Origin: Alphaproteobacteria bacterium
GTDB lineage: Bacteria; Pseudomonadota; Alphaproteobacteria; Caulobacterales; Parvularculaceae
DNA: 64,000 nucleotides
NCBI GenBank assembly: GCA_030433215.1
Contig: JAUIMC010000005.1
Span: 1 to 64,000, forward strand
Reading direction: 5' to 3'
In this document: piece by piece, positions 8,564 through 16,448 of the stretch
Position numbering within the stretch: position 1 is the first letter of the stretch
Layout of the letters: every line of letters begins with the position of its first letter
The notes under the pieces: model-generated
Told to the model about the DNA's origin: nothing
Seen by the model: the letters and a program-made list of their open reading frames with translations, nothing else
Databases searched by the model: none
Translations under genes and position numbers: made by a program

Positions 8564-9283
8564 TTACGCCGACGCGCCCCCGGCGCGGTATGCAGTCCAG
8601 CCTTTCGCGCGCAAGTCGCAGGCCGGACATTCGCCGCAGCCATAGCCCCAGTCATGGCGCGCGCCGCGTTCGCCGCGATAACAGGTGTGGCTGTGCTCAT
8701 TGATAAGCGCCACGAGTTTTTCGCCGCCGAGCTTTTCCGCCAGCCGCCAGCTATCCGCCTTGTCGATATGCATCAGCGGCGTTTCAAGCGCGAAATCGGA
8801 ATCCATGCCGAGACGCAAGGCTTCGAGTTGTGCGTCGAGGGCCGGTTCGCGGCAATCGGGATAGCCGGAATAATCGGTCTCGCACATGCCGGCGACAAGC
8901 GCGCCCAGATTGCGGCGATAGGCGAGCCCGCCGGCGAGCGAGAGAAAGACAAGGTTGCGGCCCGGCACGAAGGTCGTCGGCAGCCCGTCCTCGCCCATGA
9001 CGATCGCCGTTTCGTGGGTCATGGCGCTTTCACCGAGATCTTTAAGGCCGACCGCGCTGACGATAGCGTCATCGCCGAGTTTCCCCGCCCAGTTCGGGAA
9101 CGCCTTCGCGATTTCTTTCCTTACCGTCAGGCGCGCGCCGAGCTCGGCTGCATGACGCTGGCCGTAGTGAAAGCCGATGGTCTCCACATGGGCGTAGCGC
9201 GACAGCGCCCAGGCGAGCGAAATCGAGGAATCCTGCCCCCCGGAAAAGAGGACGAGCGCGCGGGTCGGATCGAGCTTGCGCAT
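8564..9283 (-). CDS. queC: 7-cyano-7-deazaguanine synthase
   Basis: 239 residues. The PP-loop ATP site is SGGQDS (14-19). The four zinc cysteines are at 201, 216, 219 and 222 ([11 protein letters not shown]). QueC converts 7-carboxy-7-deazaguanine to preQ0 with ATP and ammonia, the last step before reduction to preQ1 for tRNA queuosine. No other que gene is in the window, so the pathway is dispersed. It is divergent from cutA across an 88-nt gap, in which I saw no preQ1 riboswitch-like structure. Confidence 0.96.
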   Translation of the reverse strand: MRKLDPTRALVLFSGGQDSSISLAWALSRYAHVETIGFHYGQRHAAELGARLTVRKEIAKAFPNWAGKLGDDAIVSAVGLKDLGESAMTHETAIVMGEDGLPTTFVPGRNLVFLSLAGGLAYRRNLGALVAGMCETDYSGYPDCREPALDAQLEALRLGMDSDFALETPLMHIDKADSWRLAEKLGGEKLVALINEHSHTCYRGERGARHDWGYGCGECPACDLRAKGWTAYRAGGASA

Positions 9284-9371
9284 GGTTCTAAAGCGCGCGA
9301 GACTCCGCGCGCATCCCTTTGGCCTGCCAATGGTTTCCGCTTTCGTTTAGGCCGGGTGCGGGAGGCGCGCA

Positions 9372-9713
9372 ATGTCTGGACCGGAACTGTCTGAAATCGT
9401 CTTTCTTTATGTCACGGCCCCGTCTACGGAGACCGCAGCGCGGATCGCACGGGCCCTGGTCGAGGAAAAGCTCGCCGCCTGCGTCAATATTCACGGCGAA
9501 ATGCGCTCGGTCTATGAGTGGGAAGGCCAGGTCGAGTTCGGCCTCGAAATCCCGATGATCGTCAAAACGACGCGCGCCGCCGCAAACGCCGCCCGGGACC
9601 GGATTATCGCCCTTCACCCCTATGACGAACCTTGCGTCGCCGCCCTGCCGGTGTCCGAGACCGGCTCCAGCGCCGGCTTTCTGAACTGGATCAAAGAAGC
9701 CACAAAGGCGTGA
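9372..9713 (+). CDS. cutA: CutA divalent-cation tolerance protein
   Basis: 113 residues, the usual CutA1 length. It has the conserved core LVEEKLAACVNIHGE...SVYEWEG and the IVKT strand. CutA1 is a very stable trimeric ferredoxin-like protein in the cytoplasm. A role in copper tolerance was proposed in E. coli, but the molecular function is still uncertain. It is followed after 65 nt by msrA on the same strand and may share its transcript. The ATG start has a GGGAGGCG element upstream. Confidence 0.92.
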   Translation: MSGPELSEIVFLYVTAPSTETAARIARALVEEKLAACVNIHGEMRSVYEWEGQVEFGLEIPMIVKTTRAAANAARDRIIALHPYDEPCVAALPVSETGSSAGFLNWIKEATKA

Positions 9714-9778
9714 AGCCCCCTTGCCGTCGGGCCGTTTCCGCCCTTTATCAGACCCCGTAAGAGACGGAGATCAGAGCC

Positions 9779-10258
9779 ATGACCGAGACCGCTGTTTTCG
9801 CCGCCGGCTGCTTCTGGGGCGTCGAGCAGGTGTTCCGCGATACTGAAGGCGTCGTCGCGACGGAAGTCGGCTATACGGGCGGCCAGACGGAAAACCCCAC
9901 CTATCGCGAGGTCTGCGGCAAAGGCACCGGCCACGCCGAGGCGGTGAAGGTCGAGTTCGACCCCGCTGTTGTCAGCTATGAAAAGCTCCTGGAGATTTTC
10001 TGGGCGAGCCACGACCCGACCCAGGTGAACCGTCAGGGCCCGGATATCGGCGATCAATATCGCACGGCGATCTTCACGCTCACTGACGCCCAGCGCGAGA
10101 AAGCAGAAGCCTCAAAAGCGGCCGAAGACGCCTCGGGCCGTCTCCCGCGCCCCATCGCCACCGAGATCGAGCCGCTAGGCCCGTGGTGGAAGGCGGAAGA
10201 CTATCACCAGCAATATTTCGAGAAAAAGGGCGGCGGCGCCTGCCACATTCCGCGCTAG
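9779..10258 (+). CDS. msrA: Peptide-methionine (S)-S-oxide reductase
   Basis: 159 residues. The catalytic motif GCFWGVE puts the active Cys at residue 11. The rest has the typical MsrA blocks ([35 protein letters not shown]). It reduces the S-epimer of methionine sulfoxide in proteins, using thioredoxin. A second Cys at the C-terminus (GGGACHIPR) is in place to act as the resolving residue. A hairpin terminator follows the stop directly. Confidence 0.96.
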   Translation: MTETAVFAAGCFWGVEQVFRDTEGVVATEVGYTGGQTENPTYREVCGKGTGHAEAVKVEFDPAVVSYEKLLEIFWASHDPTQVNRQGPDIGDQYRTAIFTLTDAQREKAEASKAAEDASGRLPRPIATEIEPLGPWWKAEDYHQQYFEKKGGGACHIPR

Positions 10259-10260
10259 TT

Positions 10261-10285
10261 GCCCGCGCTCGTCCGGCGGGCTTTT
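10261..10285 (+). terminator. Intrinsic terminator after msrA
   Basis: A 6-bp GC stem, GCCCGC (10261-10266) with GCGGGC (10276-10281), is followed directly by TTTT. It starts 2 nt after the msrA stop. On the other strand it overlaps the stop of the small membrane-protein gene. Confidence 0.7.
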
Positions 10286-10472
10286 AAACCGCGGCGCCCG
10301 CGCGGCGCGCATTCAGCGCGCGAACGGATTTTCTCGAGGCGTCCTCGCCGCGGACCGGCGCCGAAGCGCGCCGCAACCGGGCATTGTTGGTCGCCATCAT
10401 CAAGCCCCCAAGCAGGATGAGAAGGCCGGCCGCATCGCCGGCGATGCGGAACAGTTTCACAATGCCCTTCAT
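10284..10472 (-). CDS. Small single-helix membrane protein
   Basis: 62 residues from the ATG at 10472, chosen for the GGGGAGA element just upstream. It has one hydrophobic segment (about 13-26, GLLILLGGLMMA) with basic flanks and an Arg/Ala-rich C-terminal tail. There is no recognisable domain. It is convergent with msrA and has no operon partner. Its size and codon character fit a real small gene, but proof of expression is lacking. Confidence 0.5.
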   Translation of the reverse strand: MKGIVKLFRIAGDAAGLLILLGGLMMATNNARLRRASAPVRGEDASRKSVRALNARRAGAAV

Positions 10473-10863
10473 GCGCGTCTCCCCGCTGTCATGAATGGTG
10501 ACCCCACCAGGAATCACTTGCTCTCACTCATCCAGTCTATGAAACATGCATGTGACAATCGCGTGAAAAGAAGCCGCGTTTCAGACGCCGCACCTTTTGC
10601 GCCTTTGTCACGAAGCTGTCTTACATAAAATTTATTCGAACCACGGAAGCGGCTGCTTCTTCTGCACATTCTCAAAATTTCCCGTTTTGGGCCGTGTACA
10701 AATTAGTTTTTGCAACACGCAAGATGTGCGCGAATGTCATAAAAAATTACCTTGAAGACGAAGTCCCCATCCATCCAATAAGCAATCAGCTGACGAAGGA
10801 GCGCAGGATGGCGCGTGCGGTCGGCCACGGAATGTATCAGGGTCGCAAGGCGGGGTCACACAC
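10473..10863. other. 391-nt gap without a confident gene
   Basis: AT-richer than its surroundings, especially 10600-10760. It must hold the promoters for the small membrane-protein gene (leftward) and the GT4 gene (rightward). A possible 31-codon ORF at 10808-10903 starts at an ATG with AAGGAG a few bases upstream and runs into the GT4 start in another frame; it could be a leader peptide but has no homology I recognise. I saw no tRNA or repeat here. Confidence 0.5.
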
Positions 10864-12105
10864 GTGCGCATGCGTTCTTCAGCGCTCACACTCTGCGATG
10901 TGACGCAGTCATACGCCGTTCGCGGCGGCGGCGTGAAAACCTTCCTCAACGAAAAACGCAGCTTCCTTCTCGACCATACCGATGCAAACCATGTGCTTAT
11001 CGTGCCGGGACCGGAAGACCGCATTACGCAGGACAAACGCGTCTCCATTATCGAAATCAAATCGCCGCAGGTGCCGGGCAGCCCCAATTACCGGCTGCTG
11101 TTGCGATCCAACGCGGTTCTCGACGCGCTCGCCCTCGCCAAACCAGACCTGATCGAATGCCAGGACGCCTACAACCTGCCATGGACGGCGCTGAGTCACC
11201 GGGCGCGCCATCCTGAAACCGCCGTCGTCGCCGGCTATCACACCGACTTTCCGACGGTTTATGTAGAGCGCTATCTGCGCCCCCGGGCGGGCGCGTTCGC
11301 GGCGCGCCAGATGCGCCGGTTCTCCTATCGCTACGCCGCCAATCTTTACCGGCGTTTTGACGCTTTCTACACGCTGACCCAGATCGCCGCGGAACATTTC
11401 GCCGAGCTCGGCCTGCCGCATGCGCAGATCCTGACGCTCGGCGCCGATACGGCGCTTTTCAACAAGGCGCAGCGCAGCCTCGACTTGCGCAAGGAACTCG
11501 GCGTCAGCGACAACCAGCCGCTCCTGATTTATGCGGGCCGCATCGACAAGGAAAAGAAAGCGCGCGTCGTCGTCGACGCCTTCCGCAAGCTTCCCGCCTC
11601 CTGGGGCGCAGGCCTCGTCATGCTCGGCGACGGCAAGGAACGCGATGCGCTGGCGAAGGAATGCGCGGGGCTGAATGTTCATTTCAAAGGCTTTGTCGAC
11701 GACCGGGAAACGCTCGCGACCTATCTCGCTTCCTCCGACATCTATGTCTCGGCCATGGAAAACGAGACCTTCGGCATTTCTGTAATCGAGGCGCAGGCGG
11801 CGGGCCTGCCTGTTGTGGGCGTCAGGGCCGGCGCGATGATCGACCGGGTGCCCGCCTCCCTTGGGCGGCTCGGCCCGTGCGGCGACGCGGACGCCATGGC
11901 GGCGAATATCGCGGCGGTCTGGATGGACCGCCTTTCGGAAATGGGCGCGCGCGCAAGAGCCCATGCGCTGGAAAATTTTTCCTGGCGCAAGACCTTCGAG
12001 GATCTCGTCTTCCGGATTTATCCGCAGGCGCTTGAAAAGCGGGCCGGGAAAAGCGCCGACACGGTTTTCGAGCCGGCGGAGAACCCGCAGGCGAAAGCCG
12101 GGTAA
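10864..12105 (+). CDS. Glycosyltransferase, GT4 family
   Basis: 413 residues from GTG 10864; an ATG two codons on (10870) is equally possible. It is a GT-B fold enzyme: the N-terminal acceptor half has the Gly-rich VRGGGVKTF, and the C-terminal half has the nucleotide-sugar site YAGRIDKEKK, VMLGDG and the E-x7-E motif (METFGISVIEAQAAG-like, around residues 300-315). The sequence looks closest to GDP-mannose-dependent mannosyltransferases of the PimB/MgtA type, but the donor and acceptor cannot be set from here. It probably acts at the inner face of the membrane on a lipid or polysaccharide. It is convergent, one base apart, with a GT2 gene. Confidence 0.85.
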   Translation: MRMRSSALTLCDVTQSYAVRGGGVKTFLNEKRSFLLDHTDANHVLIVPGPEDRITQDKRVSIIEIKSPQVPGSPNYRLLLRSNAVLDALALAKPDLIECQDAYNLPWTALSHRARHPETAVVAGYHTDFPTVYVERYLRPRAGAFAARQMRRFSYRYAANLYRRFDAFYTLTQIAAEHFAELGLPHAQILTLGADTALFNKAQRSLDLRKELGVSDNQPLLIYAGRIDKEKKARVVVDAFRKLPASWGAGLVMLGDGKERDALAKECAGLNVHFKGFVDDRETLATYLASSDIYVSAMENETFGISVIEAQAAGLPVVGVRAGAMIDRVPASLGRLGPCGDADAMAANIAAVWMDRLSEMGARARAHALENFSWRKTFEDLVFRIYPQALEKRAGKSADTVFEPAENPQAKAG

Positions 12106-12106
12106 A

Positions 12107-12970
12107 TCAGGCGCTGATCTTTTGTTCTTTTGCCGCCTCTTCCCAAGGGCGCTCGCGCAGGCGCAATTCGTCATGGGCGCGCGCCGCCATGCGTGGACCT
12201 AAGAAGTCATAGAAGAACCAGTCTTTCATACCGAACGGCGTCGCGTGATAGAGAATGCGTTCAAACAAGGTCCAGCGCTTTTCGAGGGCGCTCGAGCGCC
12301 GGTCACTGGCGCGGCACCACAGACGCGGATCGTGCACGACCCGGCCCTCCTTCCAGACCCGGTGCATGAGCTCATGGTCCTTGCGCAGATGCGGCCAGAG
12401 CCTGCGCGAATAGCCGCCGGCGCGTTTCAGCGCCTGAGTGCGGAAAGTGTGGGCGTAGCCGCCCGCATGGCACTGTTTGCGCAACAGCTGCGGGACGATT
12501 CGCATCTTCATACGCGCAAGCGTGCTGCTCTTGCTCCCCGGCGCATCGTAAAGCGCTGTCGCCAGCACCGCGACGGTCTCCGGTCCCACAGCATCGTAAC
12601 GCGCGCCCGCGCGGGCGAGATAGTCCGGCGGATAGATGGTGTCGGCATCGCAAATGGCGATGAATTCCGTATCGGCTTCGGCGATGCCGCGCTCCAGCGC
12701 CGCCGCCTGGCCGGGCGTTGTCTCTACAAGATGCACGATCTCGATCCCGTGCGCATCGGCGAGCGCCGCGCGCGCAAGCTCGCCGGAGCCGTCCGTTGAC
12801 GCATTGTCAACGAGGATCAGCCGGAACGGGCGCACATTTTGCGCGACCATCGAGGCCAGCATCGCGGGCAGAAAAGCGCGCTCATTGTAATAGGGAACGA
12901 CGACGGACCAGCGCGGAACATTGACGCTGTGTGCAAGCTGTCGATTGGCGTGTTGCATTTCCGCGCGCAT
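12107..12970 (-). CDS. Glycosyltransferase, GT2 family
   Basis: 287 residues from ATG 12970. An ATG at 12958 and a GTG at 13054 inside the hydrolase gene are alternatives, and no start has a strong ribosome-binding site. It is a GT-A fold: VPYYNERAFLPAML and LILVDNASTDGSGELA are the nucleotide-binding strands, and CDADTIYPPDYL holds the metal-binding DxD. It lacks the multiple helices of processive synthases, so it is probably a single-sugar transferase. The upstream alpha/beta-hydrolase gene is on the same strand and may be cotranscribed. Confidence 0.83.
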   Translation of the reverse strand: MRAEMQHANRQLAHSVNVPRWSVVVPYYNERAFLPAMLASMVAQNVRPFRLILVDNASTDGSGELARAALADAHGIEIVHLVETTPGQAAALERGIAEADTEFIAICDADTIYPPDYLARAGARYDAVGPETVAVLATALYDAPGSKSSTLARMKMRIVPQLLRKQCHAGGYAHTFRTQALKRAGGYSRRLWPHLRKDHELMHRVWKEGRVVHDPRLWCRASDRRSSALEKRWTLFERILYHATPFGMKDWFFYDFLGPRMAARAHDELRLRERPWEEAAKEQKISA

Positions 12971-13017
12971 GGATTGCACGCTAGATGGAAATGACGACAG
13001 AATTGCGATGATCGCGA

Positions 13018-13968
13018 TCAGCCGTCGGAAGTTGCGCTCCGTTGCGCAATCCACTCCGCCACGTCAGCCCAAACCTTGTTCGCCTGCAAATCGCGAAACA
13101 GCATGTGCCAGCCTTCAGGGTAGCGGCGGAAGGTGACGTCGCCGGAAAGCCGCATGGCGGTTTTCTCCATGGCCTTCAGGGGAATAATCTCGTCTTTCTC
13201 GCCCATGAGAAAGAGAATGTCGCCGCGCACGTCTTTCGCGCCGCCATAGGCCGAGCCCATGACGCGCGTCACGCCCGCCACCGCATCGAGCCGTGTTTCC
13301 TTGATGACGAGCGGGTCGCGCGCCATTTCGCGCAACGCCTCGATATTGTCCGTCGCCTGACGCTGGGCGCGCTCGCCGGTGAGCGTTTTGCCGGGCGCAA
13401 ATGTCGCCGCGATATTGGCCGAGAGACGATAAGGAATGGGCAGCGCCGCCCCGCCCCAGACGCCGGGCGCGGCGAGGATCAGACCGTCGGCGCCAATAGG
13501 CTTCTCGGCCGCCGCCGCCAGGATGACGCCCGCGCCCATGGAATGGCCGAGCGCGAAAACGGGAAGACCGGGGTGCTTGGCTTTCGCCGCTGCGACCGCC
13601 GCGCGCAGATCGGCGGTCATCGTCTCTTCCCCGGGCCACTGACCGAAACCGGGCGAGCGGCCGAAACCGCGCTGATCAACGGCGTAGACCGTGACGCCTT
13701 TCTCCGCCCAGTAGGCGGCCGGCTCGTCATACATCTGCGAATAGTCGTTCATGCCGTGGAGCGCGACGATGACGGCGCGCGGATTTTCCGCTTCCCACTT
13801 TTGAACGCCCAGCACGGCGCCGTCGATGGAATGAAGACCGTCTTCCTCGAAACGCGGCGCGACTTGCGCCGGGGGCGCGCCGGGAAAGGAAACGCAGGCG
13901 CAGAGTGCGAGCGCGGCGACAATCGCGGCCATCGCGCGCAATCCAAAACGTTCGCTTTGTCGAGGCAA
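13018..13968 (-). CDS. Alpha/beta-hydrolase lipoprotein (lysophospholipase / monoacylglycerol lipase type)
   Basis: 316 residues from a TTG start at 13968. TTG is preferred over the ATG at 13932 because it supplies the Arg-containing n-region of the signal peptide; the ATG would leave only 12 residues before the lipobox Cys25 (LCAC). The nucleophile elbow is GHSMG, with the oxyanion-type ALHGMNDYS upstream and the acid and His regions in the C-terminal third (GEKDEIIP, GWHMLF). This set fits the Hydrolase_4 (serine aminopeptidase S33) family that cleaves lysophospholipids or monoglycerides. As a lipoprotein it would act in the periplasm or outer membrane. Confidence 0.82.
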   Translation of the reverse strand: MPRQSERFGLRAMAAIVAALALCACVSFPGAPPAQVAPRFEEDGLHSIDGAVLGVQKWEAENPRAVIVALHGMNDYSQMYDEPAAYWAEKGVTVYAVDQRGFGRSPGFGQWPGEETMTADLRAAVAAAKAKHPGLPVFALGHSMGAGVILAAAAEKPIGADGLILAAPGVWGGAALPIPYRLSANIAATFAPGKTLTGERAQRQATDNIEALREMARDPLVIKETRLDAVAGVTRVMGSAYGGAKDVRGDILFLMGEKDEIIPLKAMEKTAMRLSGDVTFRRYPEGWHMLFRDLQANKVWADVAEWIAQRSATSDG

Positions 13969-13980
13969 ACCCTACCCCCG

Positions 13981-14006
13981 CTCATCCCCGCGCATGCGGG
14001 GATCCA
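13981..14006 (+). repeat. Intergenic palindromic repeat, copy 1 (forward)
   Basis: A 26-nt unit that begins CTCATCCCCGCG, has ATG at its centre and ends CGGGGATCCA. The core is almost palindromic. Its exact reverse complement (25 nt) lies at 14104-14128, so the pair can form a large cruciform or a stem in RNA. Confidence 0.85.
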
Positions 14007-14103
14007 GAAATACATGCTGCGCTTTTGCGCACCATTATTATGGACCGAAGCCGGCAAGAGCTCAAAGCCTACAGCCGCTGGAATTTACACAGGAGAATAG
14101 TAA

Positions 14104-14128
14104 TGGATCCCCGCATGCGCGGGGATGA
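14104..14128 (-). repeat. Intergenic palindromic repeat, copy 2 (inverted)
   Basis: A perfect 25-nt reverse complement of 13982-14006. It sits 18 nt past the end of the MarR gene and may stop or stabilise that transcript. Confidence 0.85.
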
Positions 14129-14145
14129 ACGGCCGAGGGACCTTG

Positions 14146-14628
14146 TCAGGCGTCTTCGGCCTTGGCCCGCTCTTCAAGCTTCTCGAGCGCCAGGCGGAAC
14201 GCCGCCGCCTCTTCCGGCTCGAGGGTCGACATCAGGTCGTCCTCAAAGTCGAGCGCCAGCGCGGCGATGCGGTCAAAGACGTCGCGTCCCTCCTGCGATA
14301 GAGAGAGCATGGAGACCCGCCGGTCGTCCTTGTGCGGCGCGCGCTTGACGAAGCCTTTCTGCTCAAGGCTCGCCACCGCGCGCGAAACCGTCATCTTGTC
14401 CATGGGCGTGCGCTTGACGACGTCGCGGGCGGCGACCGCAGAGGCCTCGCCGATCACAGCCAGCACCCGCCATTCGGGGATGGTGATGTTCTCGTCGCGA
14501 TAGGCGCGCGCCAGCCGGCCCGAAACCGCATGCCCCAACGCAACGATGCGATAGGGCGCAAACTGGTCGAGCACCAATTTGCGCTTGGCGCCGGGCTTGG
14601 CTTTGCGGGAAACGCAGGCGACGGTCAT
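14146..14628 (-). CDS. MarR-family regulator of the hppD/maiA locus
   Basis: 160 residues with the winged helix at about 55-120 (VLAVIGEASAVAARDVVKR..., DKMTVSRAVASLEQKG, KDDRRVSMLSLS). It lies 9 nt downstream of hppD on the same strand, so it is very likely cotranscribed with its target. MarR proteins bind palindromes of about 20 bp and release them on binding small aromatic ligands; a near-perfect 22-bp palindrome lies in the hppD-maiA gap. The inference is that it represses tyrosine degradation until 4-hydroxyphenylpyruvate or homogentisate accumulates. Confidence 0.88.
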   Translation of the reverse strand: MTVACVSRKAKPGAKRKLVLDQFAPYRIVALGHAVSGRLARAYRDENITIPEWRVLAVIGEASAVAARDVVKRTPMDKMTVSRAVASLEQKGFVKRAPHKDDRRVSMLSLSQEGRDVFDRIAALALDFEDDLMSTLEPEEAAAFRLALEKLEERAKAEDA

Positions 14629-14637
14629 AGGCCGACT

Positions 14638-15705
14638 TTAAGCAGATTCTTTCAGGACGCCGCGGCGAATCTGATCTTCCTCGATCGATTCGAACAGCGC
14701 CTTGAAGTTGCCTTCCCCGAAGCCTTCATTCCCCTTGCGCTGGATGATCTCGTAGAAGATCGGGCCGATGGCGTCCTGGGTGAAGATCTGAAGGAGAAGG
14801 CCCTGCCCTTGCGTCGGGGCGCCGTCGATGAGGATGCGGTTCTTCTTCAGCCGCTCGAGGCCTTCGCCGTGATCGCCGACGCGCTCATCCACCGCCTCGT
14901 AATAGGTGTCGGGCGTATCCTGGAACGGGATGTCGCGCTTTCTCAGCTCTTCGACGGTCTCGTAGATATTTCCCGTGCCGAGTGCGATATGCTGGATGCC
15001 CTCGCCATTATAACGGTTGAGGAATTCCTCGATCTGGGACTTGTCGTCCCGGCTTTCGTTCAAGGGAATGCGGATCTTGCCGCAGGGGCTGGTCATCGCT
15101 TTCGAAACGAGGCCGGTCATTTTCCCTTCGATGTCGAAATAGCGGATCTCGCGGAAGTTGAAGATGTCTTCGTAATAGGCCGCCCATTTGTCCATATTGC
15201 CGCGATGGAGGTTGTGGGTCAGGTGGTCGATATAGGTGAGCCCGGCGTCGTTCTTCGACGGGTCGGCGCCTTCGATGGGTTCGAAATCGACATCGTAAAT
15301 CGTGCGCGCGCCATAGCGGTCGACGAGATAGACATTGAGCCCGCCGATGCCTTCGATGCCCGGAATGTTCAATTCCATGGGACCGGCTTTCGCTTCGATG
15401 GGCTTGGCGCCGCGCTTCACCGCTTCTTCGAAAGCGTGTTGCGCGTCTTTCACGCGGAACGCCATGGCGTTGGCGCCGGCGCCGTGCTCGCCGCAGAAGA
15501 TTTTCGGCTGGCCGGTCTGCTCGCGGTTCAACAGGAAGTTGATGTCGCCCTGACGGTAATGAATGACGTCCTTCGAACGGTGCTTGCCCACAGCGGTAAA
15601 GCCGAGGCGCTCGAACAGGGCGGCAAGCTCGTCCGGATTGCTGCTCGTATATTCGACAAACTCAAAACCGTCAGTGCCGATCGGGTTTTCGAAAAGGTCC
15701 GCCAT
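14638..15705 (-). CDS. hppD: 4-Hydroxyphenylpyruvate dioxygenase
   Basis: 355 residues, normal bacterial length. The three iron ligands are visible: His161 (IDHLTHN), His239 (IQHIALG) and Glu319 (FYEII). It oxidises 4-hydroxyphenylpyruvate to homogentisate with O2 and loss of CO2, the second step of tyrosine catabolism. It is followed by the MarR gene and divergent from maiA, a later enzyme of the same pathway. The homogentisate dioxygenase and fumarylacetoacetase genes are not in the window. Confidence 0.97.
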   Translation of the reverse strand: MADLFENPIGTDGFEFVEYTSSNPDELAALFERLGFTAVGKHRSKDVIHYRQGDINFLLNREQTGQPKIFCGEHGAGANAMAFRVKDAQHAFEEAVKRGAKPIEAKAGPMELNIPGIEGIGGLNVYLVDRYGARTIYDVDFEPIEGADPSKNDAGLTYIDHLTHNLHRGNMDKWAAYYEDIFNFREIRYFDIEGKMTGLVSKAMTSPCGKIRIPLNESRDDKSQIEEFLNRYNGEGIQHIALGTGNIYETVEELRKRDIPFQDTPDTYYEAVDERVGDHGEGLERLKKNRILIDGAPTQGQGLLLQIFTQDAIGPIFYEIIQRKGNEGFGEGNFKALFESIEEDQIRRGVLKESA

Positions 15706-15740
15706 GGCTATTCCTTCCAGCTAGATGGTGAATTGGCCGA

Positions 15741-15762
15741 ATTGGTAACATATGTTACTAAT
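15741..15762. promoter_or_regulatory. Probable MarR operator between hppD and maiA
   Basis: A 22-bp palindrome whose 11-bp arms match at 10 positions, with the perfect 14-bp core GTAACATATGTTAC. It lies 36 nt from the hppD start and 48 nt from the maiA start, so one bound dimer could control both directions. Size and symmetry fit a MarR dimer site. Confidence 0.75.
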
Positions 15763-15809
15763 TTGAGGCAAGAACCGCTTTTCCGCTAGGTCAAATGAGA
15801 GGCAAAGTC

Positions 15810-16448
15810 ATGAAATTATTCGGTTATTGGCGCTCCAGCGCGACCTATCGGGTGCGCATCGCGATGGCCCTGAAAAGAATTTCCTATGACTACGCGCCGG
15901 TGAACCTTCTTAAAGGCGAGCAGAAGAGCGAAGCCTATCTTGCCCGGAACCCGCTGGGCCTCGTGCCGACGCTGGAAACCGAGGACGGCGCCCTCCTCGT
16001 CCAGTCCTCTGCGATCATCGAATATCTCGAAGAGACCTGCCCCGAGCCGACGCTCCTGCCCGGCGGGCCTGTCGCGCGCGCCAACGCCCGCGCCATCGCG
16101 GCGAGCCTTGCAAGCGAAGCCCAGCCCTTCGGAAACCTGCGCATCCAGAAATATCTCAAAGACGAACGCGGTTTCGACGAGGCGGCCATGAAAGACTGGA
16201 TGAACCGCTGGCCGGGCGGCGCCATGGCGGCGGTCGAAAATATGCTGGCGCGCACGGCGGGTGACTATTGCGTGGGCGACGTTCCCGGGCTCGCCGATTG
16301 TTTTCTCGTGCCGCAGGTCTATGGCGCGCTTCGCTTCGGCGTCGACATGTCGGCCATGACGAAAATCAACGAGATTTACGAGCGCTGCCTCAAACACCCG
16401 GCCTTCGAAAAGGCGCACCCGGACAATCAGCCCGATGCGGTGAAATGA
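15810..16448 (+). CDS. maiA: Maleylacetoacetate isomerase (zeta-class GST)
   Basis: 212 residues from ATG 15810, which has GAGAGG eight bases upstream; an ATG at 15795 is open but lacks a signal. The N-terminal thioredoxin-like domain holds the zeta-class motif RSSATYRVRIA; the family more often has SSCS, so the catalytic Cys is replaced by Ala/Thr here. The C-terminal half is all-helical. It isomerises maleylacetoacetate to fumarylacetoacetate with glutathione in tyrosine breakdown. Its last 22 nt overlap the end of the convergent histidine-kinase gene. Confidence 0.92.
   Translation: MKLFGYWRSSATYRVRIAMALKRISYDYAPVNLLKGEQKSEAYLARNPLGLVPTLETEDGALLVQSSAIIEYLEETCPEPTLLPGGPVARANARAIAASLASEAQPFGNLRIQKYLKDERGFDEAAMKDWMNRWPGGAMAAVENMLARTAGDYCVGDVPGLADCFLVPQVYGALRFGVDMSAMTKINEIYERCLKHPAFEKAHPDNQPDAVK

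Noticed and set aside
9284..9371. preQ1 riboswitch near queC
   Set aside because: No pseudoknot-like A-rich tail or stem of the right form was found.
8150..9394. 414-codon plus ORF spanning the MFS and queC genes
   Set aside because: It runs antisense to two well-supported genes and has no recognisable domain.
10694..10903. 69-codon ORF upstream of the GT4 gene
   Set aside because: The GTG start has no signal, the composition is not gene-like, and it overlaps the GT4 start. Only its last 31 codons, from the ATG at 10808, have a ribosome-binding site, which is too weak a case to call.
13749..14057. 102-codon minus ORF through the repeat (peptide WIPACAGMSGG)
   Set aside because: A repeat translation artefact; peptides of this kind arise from the palindromic element.
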